Shown: positions 8,192-16,341 of the stretch, piece by piece
Layout of the letters: every line of letters begins with the position of its first letter
Numbering within the stretch: the stretch's first letter is position 1
NCBI RefSeq assembly: GCF_016735595.1
Contig: NZ_JAERRB010000021.1
Span: 1-40,574, forward strand
Length of the DNA stretch: 40,574 bases
Direction of reading: 5' to 3'
Origin: Chryseolinea lacunae
GTDB lineage: Bacteria; Bacteroidota; Bacteroidia; Cytophagales; Cyclobacteriaceae
Notes under the pieces: generated by a model
Told to the model about the DNA's origin: nothing
Databases searched by the model: none
Seen by the model: only the letters and a program-made list of their open reading frames with translations
Position numbers and translations under genes: made by a program

Positions 8192-8215
8192 GCCTCCTCT
8201 TGTGACAGAGGAGGC
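8192..8215 (-). terminator. 9-bp hairpin between lipoprotein gene and sigma gene
   Basis: On the minus strand GCCTCCTCT pairs with AGAGGAGGC around a 6-nt loop, followed by TTTCTCC. It begins 27 nt after the lipoprotein stop codon and ends 15 nt before the sigma-factor ATG. The short T-run makes it a moderate terminator for the upstream gene, or an attenuator-like structure controlling read-through into the sigma gene. On the plus strand it is followed by AGGGTGTCTTTTTT, but no plus-strand gene precedes it. Confidence 0.5.
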
Positions 8216-8241
8216 AGGGTGTCTTTTTTATTTTCTATCTT

Positions 8242-9258
8242 CTAATGGTTCACGTTCACCGTAACCTTCGCTTGCCGACACGTATTGACCAAACACAACT
8301 CATAGCGAAGGCTGTCTATTCTCGACGATCCCACCGGCAGATCCTGATCGGGCACATAGACAATGCCCGAACTCAGTATTCGTGTTGTGCCATGCGCGGG
8401 TGCTTTTGTTACGTGCACCGTATACGCTCTCCGGAGCGAATCGCAGAACTGATCGTTCAGAAACACGCGGAGCAATACCGTGTCGCCTTTCAGGGTATCA
8501 AGCTTGATGTTGAACGTGTCGGCGAAGGGCGTGAACTGACACGGCACGGGTTCCTCCGGCGCAAAACTAGCTTTGATGTATACATAGGCGTAGCTGACCT
8601 GACCTGCGCTTTGACGGGGCTGTACCTTATAGATAAGCGTGTCGCTGTCGGTATAGGTTGGTCCGGCCGTGTAGCGAATGCGATTGTTCACCACGGTGGC
8701 CGTGCCCCGGTGTGGTGCCGAATACACCGATACTTCATAGTCAAGCGTGTCGAAGCCGCAGATGTGGTCGTTGGCCAGCACATTGATGTTGACGGTTGCT
8801 CCCTTTTCAACGCCGCGCACATAGTCGTCGGCCGCATAGATGCCACAGGGCAGTTGCGTGGAGTCGGGTTCCACGATGATGATCACCGTGTCGCGTTGCA
8901 GAATCTGGTTGTTGCTCGAAAAGACGGTGAACTCAAAGGCATCGCGGCTTTTCACTTTCCGGTTGCCCGGTGTGTATTGCAACAGGCCTTTGCCCAGCGA
9001 CGACAGCTTTCCTTTGGTGGGTTGCGCCGTGACCGTGAGTGTGACCGGCACGTTGCTCTGCACTTTTGAATTGAGGTCTATGATGGATGCTGTATTGCCG
9101 TTCACGACGATTTCCGTTCCTTTCACTTCGGTCACCGGGTCAATCACGTCGGGGTCTTGCTTCAGGGTGTCGCAGGCGGCAAACAGGATGGCAACGGTGA
9201 TGGCGAATAAAATCCTGAAAAGAATTTCTGAGTTCAGGAATATTTTGCTTGTTTTCAT
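8242..9258 (-). CDS. Surface lipoprotein with three cadherin-like (Ig-fold) repeats
   Basis: 338 residues. The signal peptide ends in the lipobox FAAC (Cys at about residue 29), so the protein is lipid-anchored. The mature region shows three similar units of about 95 residues (roughly 45-130, 137-230, 235-338), the latter two opening with CG/CQ and containing a VNINVLANDHICG- or VLLRVFLNDQFC-type line, then an AP-HGT strand and a YTAG/YVPD strand. These are typical of cadherin-like or bacterial Ig-like domains of the NDN type. A structural or adhesive role at the cell surface is likely. It lies upstream of the ECF sigma gene on the same strand. Confidence 0.75.
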   Translation of the reverse strand: MKTSKIFLNSEILFRILFAITVAILFAACDTLKQDPDVIDPVTEVKGTEIVVNGNTASIIDLNSKVQSNVPVTLTVTAQPTKGKLSSLGKGLLQYTPGNRKVKSRDAFEFTVFSSNNQILQRDTVIIIVEPDSTQLPCGIYAADDYVRGVEKGATVNINVLANDHICGFDTLDYEVSVYSAPHRGTATVVNNRIRYTAGPTYTDSDTLIYKVQPRQSAGQVSYAYVYIKASFAPEEPVPCQFTPFADTFNIKLDTLKGDTVLLRVFLNDQFCDSLRRAYTVHVTKAPAHGTTRILSSGIVYVPDQDLPVGSSRIDSLRYELCLVNTCRQAKVTVNVNH

Positions 9259-9346
9259 GTTTGTAGGGGATTAGGGCTTTCAACGGGTAAGACCAGTGAC
9301 GGGGAAATAACGTTGGACGCCGCAGAAAATTTTTTTACTAAAGATA

Positions 9347-10603
9347 ATGAGCCAGACCACGATCACAGCAGAGCTGTTAACCATCGGAGATGAACTTCTC
9401 TATGGACAAATTACCGATACCAACGCACAATGGATGAGCGCCGAACTCAGCCTCGCCGGCATCAAAGTAGTGCGCAAAACCACAGTAGGCGACCTGGAGG
9501 ACGAAATTATTGGCGCCTTTGCCGAAGCCGAGAAGCGCGTCGACATCGTGCTCATCACGGGCGGCCTGGGTCCCACCAACGACGACCTGACCAAGCCCTG
9601 TCTCGCCAAGTATTTCAACTGCGGCCTCAAGATGCACAACGAAGCCCTGGCCGAAGTGACAGCCTTCTTTACCAGCCGAGGCCGCGAGCTTACCGAAGTG
9701 AACCGCCAGCAAGCGGCCTTGCCCGAGTGCTGCGAAAAGATCACCAACAAAATGGGCACCGCCCCCGGCATGTGGTTTCAACGCAACGGAAAAGTGTTTG
9801 TGTCCATGCCCGGCGTGCCCCATGAAATGAAACGGATGATGACCGACATTGTCATTCCCAAGCTGAAGCAGTCGTTCAAAACACCCGTCATCGTGCACAA
9901 GGTGATCCGCACGGTGGGCATCGGCGAATCGTTTCTTGCCGAAAAAATTGCGGCCTGGGAAAACGCGCTTCCACCACACATCCGCCTTGCCTATCTGCCC
10001 AGCCTGGGAGAAGTGAAACTGCGACTCACGGCCATTGGCGACTCGAAAGAAAACCTGGAAAAAGAAACCGACGCCCTGGCCGAACAACTGCAGCCGCGCG
10101 TGGGAAGCTTTATCTTTGGCTATGGCGAAACACCGCTGGAGGTGGTGGTGGGTCAAATGCTGCGCGAACGCAACCTCACCCTGTCTGTGGCCGAAAGCTG
10201 CACCGGCGGTTATCTCTCACACCTCATCACCAGCGTGGCCGGTTGCTCCGACTATTACCTGGGCACCATGATTCCCTATTCCTATGAAGTGAAGATGCGG
10301 CAGCTTGGCGTGAAACCCGAAGTGCTTGAAAAATATGGTGCCGTGAGCGAGCCCACCATCATTGAAATGGCCAACATTGTGCGCGCCAAATTCAACACCA
10401 ACATCGGCGTGGCCACCAGCGGCATTGCTGGCCCGGGCGGTGCAACACCCGAGAAACCCGTGGGCACCGTGTGGATTGCGTTCTCCGACAAAGACAAAAC
10501 CGTGACCCGCAAACTTCAGCTTTCGCCCGACCGCGGCATCAACATCAAGATGGCCTCGGTGGCGGTGTTGAACCTGATCCGTCAGAATCTGAATCCACTT
10601 TAG
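9347..10603 (+). CDS. cinA: CinA-family competence/damage-inducible protein, nicotinamide-nucleotide amidase domain
   Basis: 418 residues, the two-domain CinA length. Residues 1-170 form the MoCF-biosynthesis-like (COG1058) domain, with ITGGLGPTNDDLT near 80-92 and MPGVPHEM near 150. Residues about 260-415 form the CinA C-terminal domain with VAESCTGGYLSHLIT and SGIAGPGGATPEKPVGTVW, which in studied members deamidates nicotinamide mononucleotide for NAD recycling. The N-terminal domain is linked to ADP-ribose pyrophosphatase activity in some homologues. Cytoplasmic. The gene is monocistronic, divergent from the lipoprotein gene and closed by a strong terminator. Confidence 0.93.
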   Translation: MSQTTITAELLTIGDELLYGQITDTNAQWMSAELSLAGIKVVRKTTVGDLEDEIIGAFAEAEKRVDIVLITGGLGPTNDDLTKPCLAKYFNCGLKMHNEALAEVTAFFTSRGRELTEVNRQQAALPECCEKITNKMGTAPGMWFQRNGKVFVSMPGVPHEMKRMMTDIVIPKLKQSFKTPVIVHKVIRTVGIGESFLAEKIAAWENALPPHIRLAYLPSLGEVKLRLTAIGDSKENLEKETDALAEQLQPRVGSFIFGYGETPLEVVVGQMLRERNLTLSVAESCTGGYLSHLITSVAGCSDYYLGTMIPYSYEVKMRQLGVKPEVLEKYGAVSEPTIIEMANIVRAKFNTNIGVATSGIAGPGGATPEKPVGTVWIAFSDKDKTVTRKLQLSPDRGINIKMASVAVLNLIRQNLNPL

Positions 10604-10625
10604 GTATATACATTGACATTATTCT

Positions 10626-10674
10626 ACGCATCTGCTCATTCGGATAGATTCGAATAGCAGATGCGTTCTTTTTT
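10626..10674 (+). terminator. Strong terminator after cinA
   Basis: ACGCATCTGCT pairs perfectly with AGCAGATGCGT (11 bp). A second stem ATTCG/CGAAT stacks inside, separated by one unpaired base, closing an 8-nt loop. TCTTTTTT follows immediately. Confidence 0.9.
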
Positions 10675-10904
10675 ATATCACCGGTTTGTTACTCCGTTTC
10701 ATGGCACCGTGTTTGCTCCCACACCACTTCATAAGGTTGTGAGCGGTGTTGCTTATTGGTCAATCCATCCGTGATTGATTTCCTGTTGAATTCAACTTTA
10801 GTCTTGTCTGTCTGCTTGCCGCGCCTCCACGTATATCGCATAGTGAAGCGTTATGGCCGACCGAATCGAACAACGTACGGGTTATTATCAATTCTGCTAT
10901 TCGC
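10675..10904. other. Non-coding gap before the DUF5686 gene
   Basis: I see no gene, RNA or clear promoter here. If the downstream gene starts at 10980 instead of 10905, the leader includes a weak -7-like TATCTTGT about 20 nt before that start. Confidence 0.5.
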
Positions 10905-13472
10905 ATGAAGAAAAAAGAACAACGCCACGTCATTTCGTTACACAACAACTTATCTTGTGTGTTGCAAACATTCCCAACCATGCTCGAGCAGGCCAAACGA
11001 AATTCCGCCGTACTCATCCGCTGCTTCACGAGCCGTTGTGCGGCCTTGTTGTTTGTTATCGTTATTGCAGCGGCTGGGGCCCGGGCACAAAGCGTGGTGT
11101 CTGGCAAAGTGATTGATAGTCTGAGTGCGCAGCCTATCGCCTTTGTAAGTGTGACGTTGGAAGACGGACGACACGGAACCAATTCGGACATCGAGGGGAA
11201 TTTCAAACTGCATGTGCCTGCGGGATATTCGGGATGGGTCTATTTCTCGCATGTGAGCTATCGAAAGATCAGGCTGCCGTTGTCGGCCCTTCACGCGCGG
11301 CAAACCATCCGGCTCAAGCAATCGTCCACGGTGCTCACGGAACTGACGTTTCTGTCGGGTGAAAACCCGGCGCACAAAATCATACGCAAAGCCATCGAAC
11401 ATAAAAAAGAAAACGACCCCGACGAACTGAAGTCTTACTCCTACACATCATACTCGAAGTTCCTGGTCTCTCCCACCGAGCCCGATGCCAAAACCGATTC
11501 GATCGTTAATAGTCTTCAGCACAAACCCGACTCGATCAAGCTGAACAAAGACCAGAAGTCGTTGCTGCAATTTGACAGCCTGGCAAAAAAATCGAACCTG
11601 TTCATCAGCGAGTCGGTGAGCGAACGAAAGGTGCTGAACCCCGGGCAGGTGAAAGAGAAACTGCTCGCCTTTCAAATCTCGGGCTATAAAAGTCCCATGT
11701 TCAGCAGCGCCGCCATGGACAACCAACCGTTCTCGTTCTATGACGACAACATCAAACTGTTTGGCAAGGAATATCTCAACCCGCTCACACCCGGCACCTT
11801 CAAACACTATGACTTTTATTTGATGGACACCACGTTCTATCAGGCCGACACGGTGTATGTTATTCAATTCTCGCCCCGCAACAAAAAATTCTTCAACGGC
11901 CTCGAAGGCATGCTCTCCATCGCGGTTGACGGATACGCCGTCAAAAACATCATCGCCACCTCGGCCGACTCCATTGCCCAGGTGGGCCTGCGCATTCAAC
12001 AAGACTATGAAAAAATTGACAACCACTGGTTTCCCGTACAACAAAACACCGACCTCGATTTTCACGAACTGATCTTTGCGGGACGTTCGCTGAAAGCACA
12101 ACAAAGCAGTTTTCTGAAAGACATCAAGATCAATCCTCCGCTAAACCCGAAAGATTTTGGCGACATCACGCTTGAGCTTGCCAACATCACCAAAGACCTG
12201 AACACACTCACGCTCGATCGCTACCGCATTCGTCCGCTGGATGAAAAGGAGCTGAACACCTACACCTTTCTCGACTCGGCGATGCGCAAAATCCGCTGGA
12301 TCGATGGCGCCTTCGAAGCGCTGGTGACGGGCTATGTGCCGGTTGGTTTTGTTGACGTGGACCTCAGCAAAGTGGCATCCTTTAATCAATATGAAAACAC
12401 ACGACTGGGTCTGGGGCTGTACACCAACGACCGCTTTTCGAAACTGGTGCGCGTGGGAGGTTATTATGGCTATGGACTGCGCGATCGTCAATCGAAGTAT
12501 GGTGGCGAGGTGAAGTTCACGTTCAACCGGAACCGGGATTTATTTTTCCGGCTTGCCTACGCACACGACATTTATGAAACAGGATCGCTGCACGAAAACA
12601 ACGAGGGCCAGTACCTGAGCAATGCATCGTTTCGAAAATGGGTAGCCTCGCGGTTTGATGCCTACACATCATACCGGACGGAGGTTGGCTACCGCATTCT
12701 GCCCAGTGTGCACGCGCGCCTGTCGTTGCAGCGTCAGGAAATTCGTCCAACCTATGCCTACACCTTGGAACAAAATGGGGAACCCGTTAGCGTGTTCAAC
12801 CTGACGGAAGCTCAATTGGCCGTGCGCTATGTGCGTCGCGAGAGCTACACGTTGCTTCGGGGGAAGAAGATTTTTCTTTCGCACAAGTATCCCATCATCA
12901 CTGCGTCTGTCACCAAAGCCCTGAATCTTTTTGATGCACAGCATTTCAGGTATACGATTTATGATTTCACCCTGAAGTATCAGACCAACTACTGGGCCAT
13001 CGGCAAAAGCATGATCACCTTCAGCGGTGGTCTTGTGGACGGTGTTGCTCCCTATGGGCGACTGCTGAACGGGCGCGGCGCACAAACGGCATCGTTCTAT
13101 GTGGAAAACTATTTTCAGACCATGGGGCTCTACGAATTCACGGCGTCGAAATATGCCGCCGTTTTTTTTCGTCACAATTTTGGAAACGTGTTGCTGAACA
13201 AAAAATATTCGAAGCCCGACCTCATCCTGTTTCAACATGCCGGCATCGGCACACTCGACCACCGCGAGCTGCATGACGGTGTAGAGCTAGCGAGCCTCGA
13301 CAAGGGCTATCTTGAATCGGGCATCGCGCTCGACAACCTGGTGCGCGTGCCCTACATCGGGTTGGGCTATTTCAATTTTGGTGGCTCCGTGTTCTATCGC
13401 TATGGGCCCTATGGCCTGCCCGACACACGCGACAACCTGGTGTTCCGTTTCAGCTTCACCTTCACATTCTGA
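10905..13472 (+). CDS. DUF5686 / CarboxypepD_reg outer-membrane protein
   Basis: 855 residues from 10905; a start at 10980 (MLEQAKRNSAVLIRCF...) gives 830 residues and places the signal peptide (hydrophobic core CAALLFVIVIAAAGARA) nearer the N-terminus, so I think it at least as likely. After cleavage near ARAQS, residues about 65-140 form a CarboxypepD_reg-like domain (VSGKVIDSLSAQPIAFVSV), as in TonB-dependent transporter relatives. The remaining 700 residues are a DUF5686 region of repeated beta strands ending in FRFSFTFTF, a typical terminal outer-membrane strand with aromatic last residue. It is probably an outer-membrane barrel of unknown function. No plug domain or partner SusD is present. 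Confidence 0.85.
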   Translation: MKKKEQRHVISLHNNLSCVLQTFPTMLEQAKRNSAVLIRCFTSRCAALLFVIVIAAAGARAQSVVSGKVIDSLSAQPIAFVSVTLEDGRHGTNSDIEGNFKLHVPAGYSGWVYFSHVSYRKIRLPLSALHARQTIRLKQSSTVLTELTFLSGENPAHKIIRKAIEHKKENDPDELKSYSYTSYSKFLVSPTEPDAKTDSIVNSLQHKPDSIKLNKDQKSLLQFDSLAKKSNLFISESVSERKVLNPGQVKEKLLAFQISGYKSPMFSSAAMDNQPFSFYDDNIKLFGKEYLNPLTPGTFKHYDFYLMDTTFYQADTVYVIQFSPRNKKFFNGLEGMLSIAVDGYAVKNIIATSADSIAQVGLRIQQDYEKIDNHWFPVQQNTDLDFHELIFAGRSLKAQQSSFLKDIKINPPLNPKDFGDITLELANITKDLNTLTLDRYRIRPLDEKELNTYTFLDSAMRKIRWIDGAFEALVTGYVPVGFVDVDLSKVASFNQYENTRLGLGLYTNDRFSKLVRVGGYYGYGLRDRQSKYGGEVKFTFNRNRDLFFRLAYAHDIYETGSLHENNEGQYLSNASFRKWVASRFDAYTSYRTEVGYRILPSVHARLSLQRQEIRPTYAYTLEQNGEPVSVFNLTEAQLAVRYVRRESYTLLRGKKIFLSHKYPIITASVTKALNLFDAQHFRYTIYDFTLKYQTNYWAIGKSMITFSGGLVDGVAPYGRLLNGRGAQTASFYVENYFQTMGLYEFTASKYAAVFFRHNFGNVLLNKKYSKPDLILFQHAGIGTLDHRELHDGVELASLDKGYLESGIALDNLVRVPYIGLGYFNFGGSVFYRYGPYGLPDTRDNLVFRFSFTFTF

Positions 13473-13770
13473 ACGGTCGTTCTGTAGCCTGACCAATCGT
13501 TCGTTCATGCGCGTGCCGCGCTGTGAAAACATGCTTCCAAAAGTTCGTGTGGCCCCTCGTGTTGGGTGAAGGCAAAACGCTGGCCCGGGCCGACGGTTTC
13601 AGGGTGCTGGCGGGTGTTTCCGGATGCGTGGCATGGCTTCCACTTTGTTTCTCGTTTCATTCGGAACGCCAAATAAAAATTTGATTTTCAAGTGCCGAAA
13701 ACGATCTCATGGCACGTCATACTTTTAAAATACAAAAGTGCTAACTTGCGCCAAAACCACGGAAACACTC
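13473..13770. other. Gap of about 300 nt before the E2 gene
   Basis: No gene, RNA or strong terminator is visible. The last 60 nt turn A/T-rich and hold a weak promoter-like TAACTTGC at 13742-13749 without a matching TTG. Confidence 0.4.
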
Positions 13771-15087
13771 ATGGCGCAAGTAGAACTCATCATGCCTAAA
13801 ATGGGCGAAAGCATTATGGAGGCCACTATTTTATCCTGGCTTAAAAAGCCCGGCGATAAAATTGAACAGGACGAATCGGTGCTGGAAGTGGCCACAGACA
13901 AAGTGGACACCGAAGTGCCCTCGACGCATGCCGGCATTCTGAAAGAAATTCTTGCCAAACAAGGCGATGTGGTGAAGGTGGGAAGTCCCATTGCCATCAT
14001 CGACAGCAACGGCGAATCGGTTACGGTCACCGCATCACCCGCTGGCGAATCCAAATCGGCCGCTATACCTACCGTTGCAGCGCAGGCTTCGGCTGGCGTG
14101 CACACCAATGGCAACGGAGCGCACAGTTCGCATGCCCCCGCCGATTTCAAAAGCAGCTCACGTTTCTATTCTCCGCTTGTTAAAAATATAGCCAAAGAAG
14201 AAAGCATCACCGTTGCCGAACTGGAAACCATTGCCGGCTCGGGTGCCGAAGGTCGCGTCACGAAAAAAGATGTGCTCGACTATGTGCAACACCGCAAGCT
14301 CGGCGCCACCGTGCAGGCCGTGCAACATTCCGTGAGTGTGAACACAGCGCCCACCAGAGTTCCCGTCTCCATCAGCGGTGCCGACGAGATTATCGAGATG
14401 GACCGCATGCGCAAGATGATCGCCGAACGCATGGTCGATTCAAAACGCATCGCTCCCCACGTGACATCGTTTGTGGAAGCCGATGTGACAACCGTTGTGT
14501 TCTGGAGAAACAAGATGAAGAACGAATTCCAGAAACGCGATGGCGACACGCTCACGTTCACCCCGATCTTCATCGAAGCCGTGGCCAGCGCCATCAAAGA
14601 CTACCCGATGATGAACATCCAGGTAGACGGCGACAAGATCATCAAGAAAAAAGAAATCAACATCGGCATGGCCGTGGCATTGCCCAGTGGCAACCTCATC
14701 GTGCCCGTGATCCGCAATGCCGACACCTATAACATCAGCGGTCTGGCCAAGATCGTGAACGACCTGGCCAAGCGCGCACGCGACAACAAACTCAAACCCG
14801 ACGAGCTCTCCGGTGGCACGTTCACCATCTCGAACGTGGGATCGTTTGGCAACGTGATGGGCACACCCATCATCATGCAACCCCAGGTGGGCATCATTGC
14901 ACTGGGTGCCATCCAGAAGAAACCTTCGGTGATGGAAACGCCCTATGGCGACGTGATTGCCATCCGTCACAAAATGTTCCTCTCCCACTCCTACGACCAC
15001 CGCGTGGTGGACGGCGCTTTGGGCGGAAGCTTTGTGCGACGCGTGGCCGACTACCTCGAAAAATTCGACGTGAACCGCACAGCCTGA
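13771..15087 (+). CDS. 2-oxoacid dehydrogenase E2 (dihydrolipoamide acyltransferase)
   Basis: The start at 13771 (MAQVELIMPKMGES) gives 438 residues; an in-frame ATG 33 nt upstream adds residues not seen in the family. Residues 1-78 are one lipoyl domain with Lys44 in VATDKVDTEV. A linker rich in Ala, Ser and His follows. Residues about 131-173 form the E3-binding domain (FYSPLVKNIAKEE ... GRVTKKDVLDYV). The catalytic acyltransferase domain (about 190-438) ends in SHSYDHRVVDGALGG with catalytic His410 and Asp414. It is the core of a pyruvate, 2-oxoglutarate or branched-chain complex; the bacteroidal single-lipoyl form is often the branched-chain type. No E1 or E3 gene is adjacent, so specificity stays open. 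Confidence 0.9.
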   Translation: MAQVELIMPKMGESIMEATILSWLKKPGDKIEQDESVLEVATDKVDTEVPSTHAGILKEILAKQGDVVKVGSPIAIIDSNGESVTVTASPAGESKSAAIPTVAAQASAGVHTNGNGAHSSHAPADFKSSSRFYSPLVKNIAKEESITVAELETIAGSGAEGRVTKKDVLDYVQHRKLGATVQAVQHSVSVNTAPTRVPVSISGADEIIEMDRMRKMIAERMVDSKRIAPHVTSFVEADVTTVVFWRNKMKNEFQKRDGDTLTFTPIFIEAVASAIKDYPMMNIQVDGDKIIKKKEINIGMAVALPSGNLIVPVIRNADTYNISGLAKIVNDLAKRARDNKLKPDELSGGTFTISNVGSFGNVMGTPIIMQPQVGIIALGAIQKKPSVMETPYGDVIAIRHKMFLSHSYDHRVVDGALGGSFVRRVADYLEKFDVNRTA

Positions 15088-15103
15088 TCGGCCTTTCATA
15101 AGA

Positions 15104-15168
15104 AAAGGGGCAGTCAACGGGACGCAACGCAGACAATCTTGCGCGAATCCTTACGTGGCTGCCCCTTT
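15104..15168 (+). repeat. 10-bp inverted repeat after the E2 gene
   Basis: AAAGGGGCAG (15104-15113) pairs with CTGCCCCTTT (15159-15168) across a 45-nt loop. It starts 17 nt after the E2 stop, so it may be a long-loop terminator, but the T-run is only three bases. The right arm ends 15 nt before the parA -33 element. Confidence 0.4.
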
Positions 15169-15182
15169 GCCTTGTATCCTCC

Positions 15183-15214
15183 TTTGAATTATGGAAATTT
15201 GGATTTTACTTTAG
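15183..15214 (+). promoter_or_regulatory. Promoter for the parA-like gene, abutting its ATG
   Basis: TTTG (15183-15186), a 20-nt spacer, then TACTTTAG (15207-15214), one mismatch from TAnnTTTG. Only 3 nt separate the box from the ATG at 15218, so the transcript would start at or inside the start codon. Confidence 0.5.
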
Positions 15215-15217
15215 TCC

Positions 15218-15841
15218 ATGTCCAGCATTGTATCATTCATCAGCCGCAAAGGAGGCACCGGAAAAACCACCAACGCCATAAACCTGGCCACCACGCTGCA
15301 CCACATGGGCAAGCGTGTGCTGCTGGTAGAAACCGACACCAACTACACCCTGAACACCCTCCGCAAAATGGAAGTGTTCAAAGCCAAAGAGGGCGCCACC
15401 GGCTTCGAACTGCTGGGCTCGGACGACGGCCGCGTGGCCGACGAGCTGGCCCAACTCAAAGCCAGCAAAAAAAATGACATCATCATTGTTGACAGCGCCG
15501 GCAAAACCACCGACGAAGGCATCAAAAAACTTTGCCTGGTGAGCGACGTGGTGGTGGTGCCGACCAGCCTAACCCAAAACGACCTGCTGGTGACCTACCA
15601 AACCGTGGCCGACCTGGCCCCGGCGCGACAACTGAATCCACGGCTCAAGATCGCCATATTGCCCAACCGTATCCACAGCGGCACAAACCTCTATACGGTG
15701 CGCGAAAACCTGAAGAACCTCGATGCCATTATACTGCCGGTGATCGTGCCGCAGAAAAATCTTTTCGTAAATTTCAGTACGCTGGAAGCCGAAAAAGCCT
15801 ACCAGCCCATAGCCCAAGCCATTCTGAACACCCTCGCATGA
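15218..15841 (+). CDS. ParA/MinD-type ATPase
   Basis: 207 residues. The deviant Walker A is KGGTGKTT (residues 11-18), with signature Lys11 and P-loop Lys16, as in ParA/MinD dimerising ATPases. Walker A' is VETDTN rather than the usual DxDPQ. Walker B is IIIVDSAG, followed by the VVVVPTSLTQNDL strand. There is no N-terminal DNA-binding HTH, so it is a short, type Ib/McdA-like ATPase that may use the nucleoid surface as a matrix. The stop overlaps the next start (ATGA), tying it to the 133-aa partner. No parS-like repeat or ParB is visible nearby. The cargo could be a plasmid or element locus, a chemosensory array or another cell body. Confidence 0.87.
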   Translation: MSSIVSFISRKGGTGKTTNAINLATTLHHMGKRVLLVETDTNYTLNTLRKMEVFKAKEGATGFELLGSDDGRVADELAQLKASKKNDIIIVDSAGKTTDEGIKKLCLVSDVVVVPTSLTQNDLLVTYQTVADLAPARQLNPRLKIAILPNRIHSGTNLYTVRENLKNLDAIILPVIVPQKNLFVNFSTLEAEKAYQPIAQAILNTLA

Positions 15842-16239
15842 GCAAGAAAAAAAACACGTTAAAGGACCTCGACGAATTTTTGAAGCAGCAGGCAGCCACC
15901 CTGGTGTCGCCCACTCCCTTGCGCGAGAAGATCGAAGAAACCACGCCGCCGGCACCCAGACCGGAACCTGTGGCAACGGCCCCCGTTCAGCATGCACCCG
16001 AAACCAGCGCGCCAGTGGCCACCGAAGTGACCAGCGCCACCATTCTGGAAGACCTGAAGACATTGTCTGACAAGGAAGGCGTTTTTTTTCGCCAGAAGTT
16101 CTACGACCTCATCATCCAGTCGCTCGAAAGCCAGAAGAAGTCGCTGCCCGAAGACAAAATGCTCATCAACACCGCCCTCTATCTGAAAAGCGGCAGCCTC
16201 TGGAAAGAAGCCATCCGCGACTACTGGAAAGAACAATAG
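15838..16239 (+). CDS. Small partner of the ParA-like ATPase, function unknown
   Basis: 133 residues starting in the ATGA overlap with the ParA-like gene, so translation is coupled. Residues 1-22 are basic and helical (MSKKKNTLKDLDEFLKQQ). Residues about 23-70 are a Pro/Ala/Thr/Val-rich flexible linker. Residues about 70-133 are predicted mostly helical and charged, ending in LWKEAIRDYWKEQ. I do not recognise a family. Partners of ParA-type ATPases (ParB, McdB, ParP) often carry a short basic N-terminal segment that stimulates ATP hydrolysis, so an adaptor or ATPase-activating role is a reasonable inference. A ParA plus small basic protein pair in conjugative transposons is an alternative parallel. 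Confidence 0.78.
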   Translation: MSKKKNTLKDLDEFLKQQAATLVSPTPLREKIEETTPPAPRPEPVATAPVQHAPETSAPVATEVTSATILEDLKTLSDKEGVFFRQKFYDLIIQSLESQKKSLPEDKMLINTALYLKSGSLWKEAIRDYWKEQ

Positions 16240-16275
16240 CACGCCACCCACCGCTGGTAGTTTCGTTTATGTTGC

Positions 16276-16283
16276 TAAGTTTG
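16276..16283 (+). promoter_or_regulatory. -7 promoter box before the metB-like gene
   Basis: TAAGTTTG matches TAnnTTTG exactly. Inferred transcription start is near 16288, leaving a 54-nt leader before the ATG at 16342. No convincing TTG lies at -33. Confidence 0.45.
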
Positions 16284-16341
16284 CTTACGCAAAGCCTTCC
16301 CGGTGAAGGCTGTATCATTCACAACAGACAAAACGAACACT

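Noticed and set aside
13771-15087. A complete pyruvate or branched-chain dehydrogenase operon
   Set aside because: Only E2 is present; no E1 or E3 gene lies on either side, so no complex can be assigned from this window.
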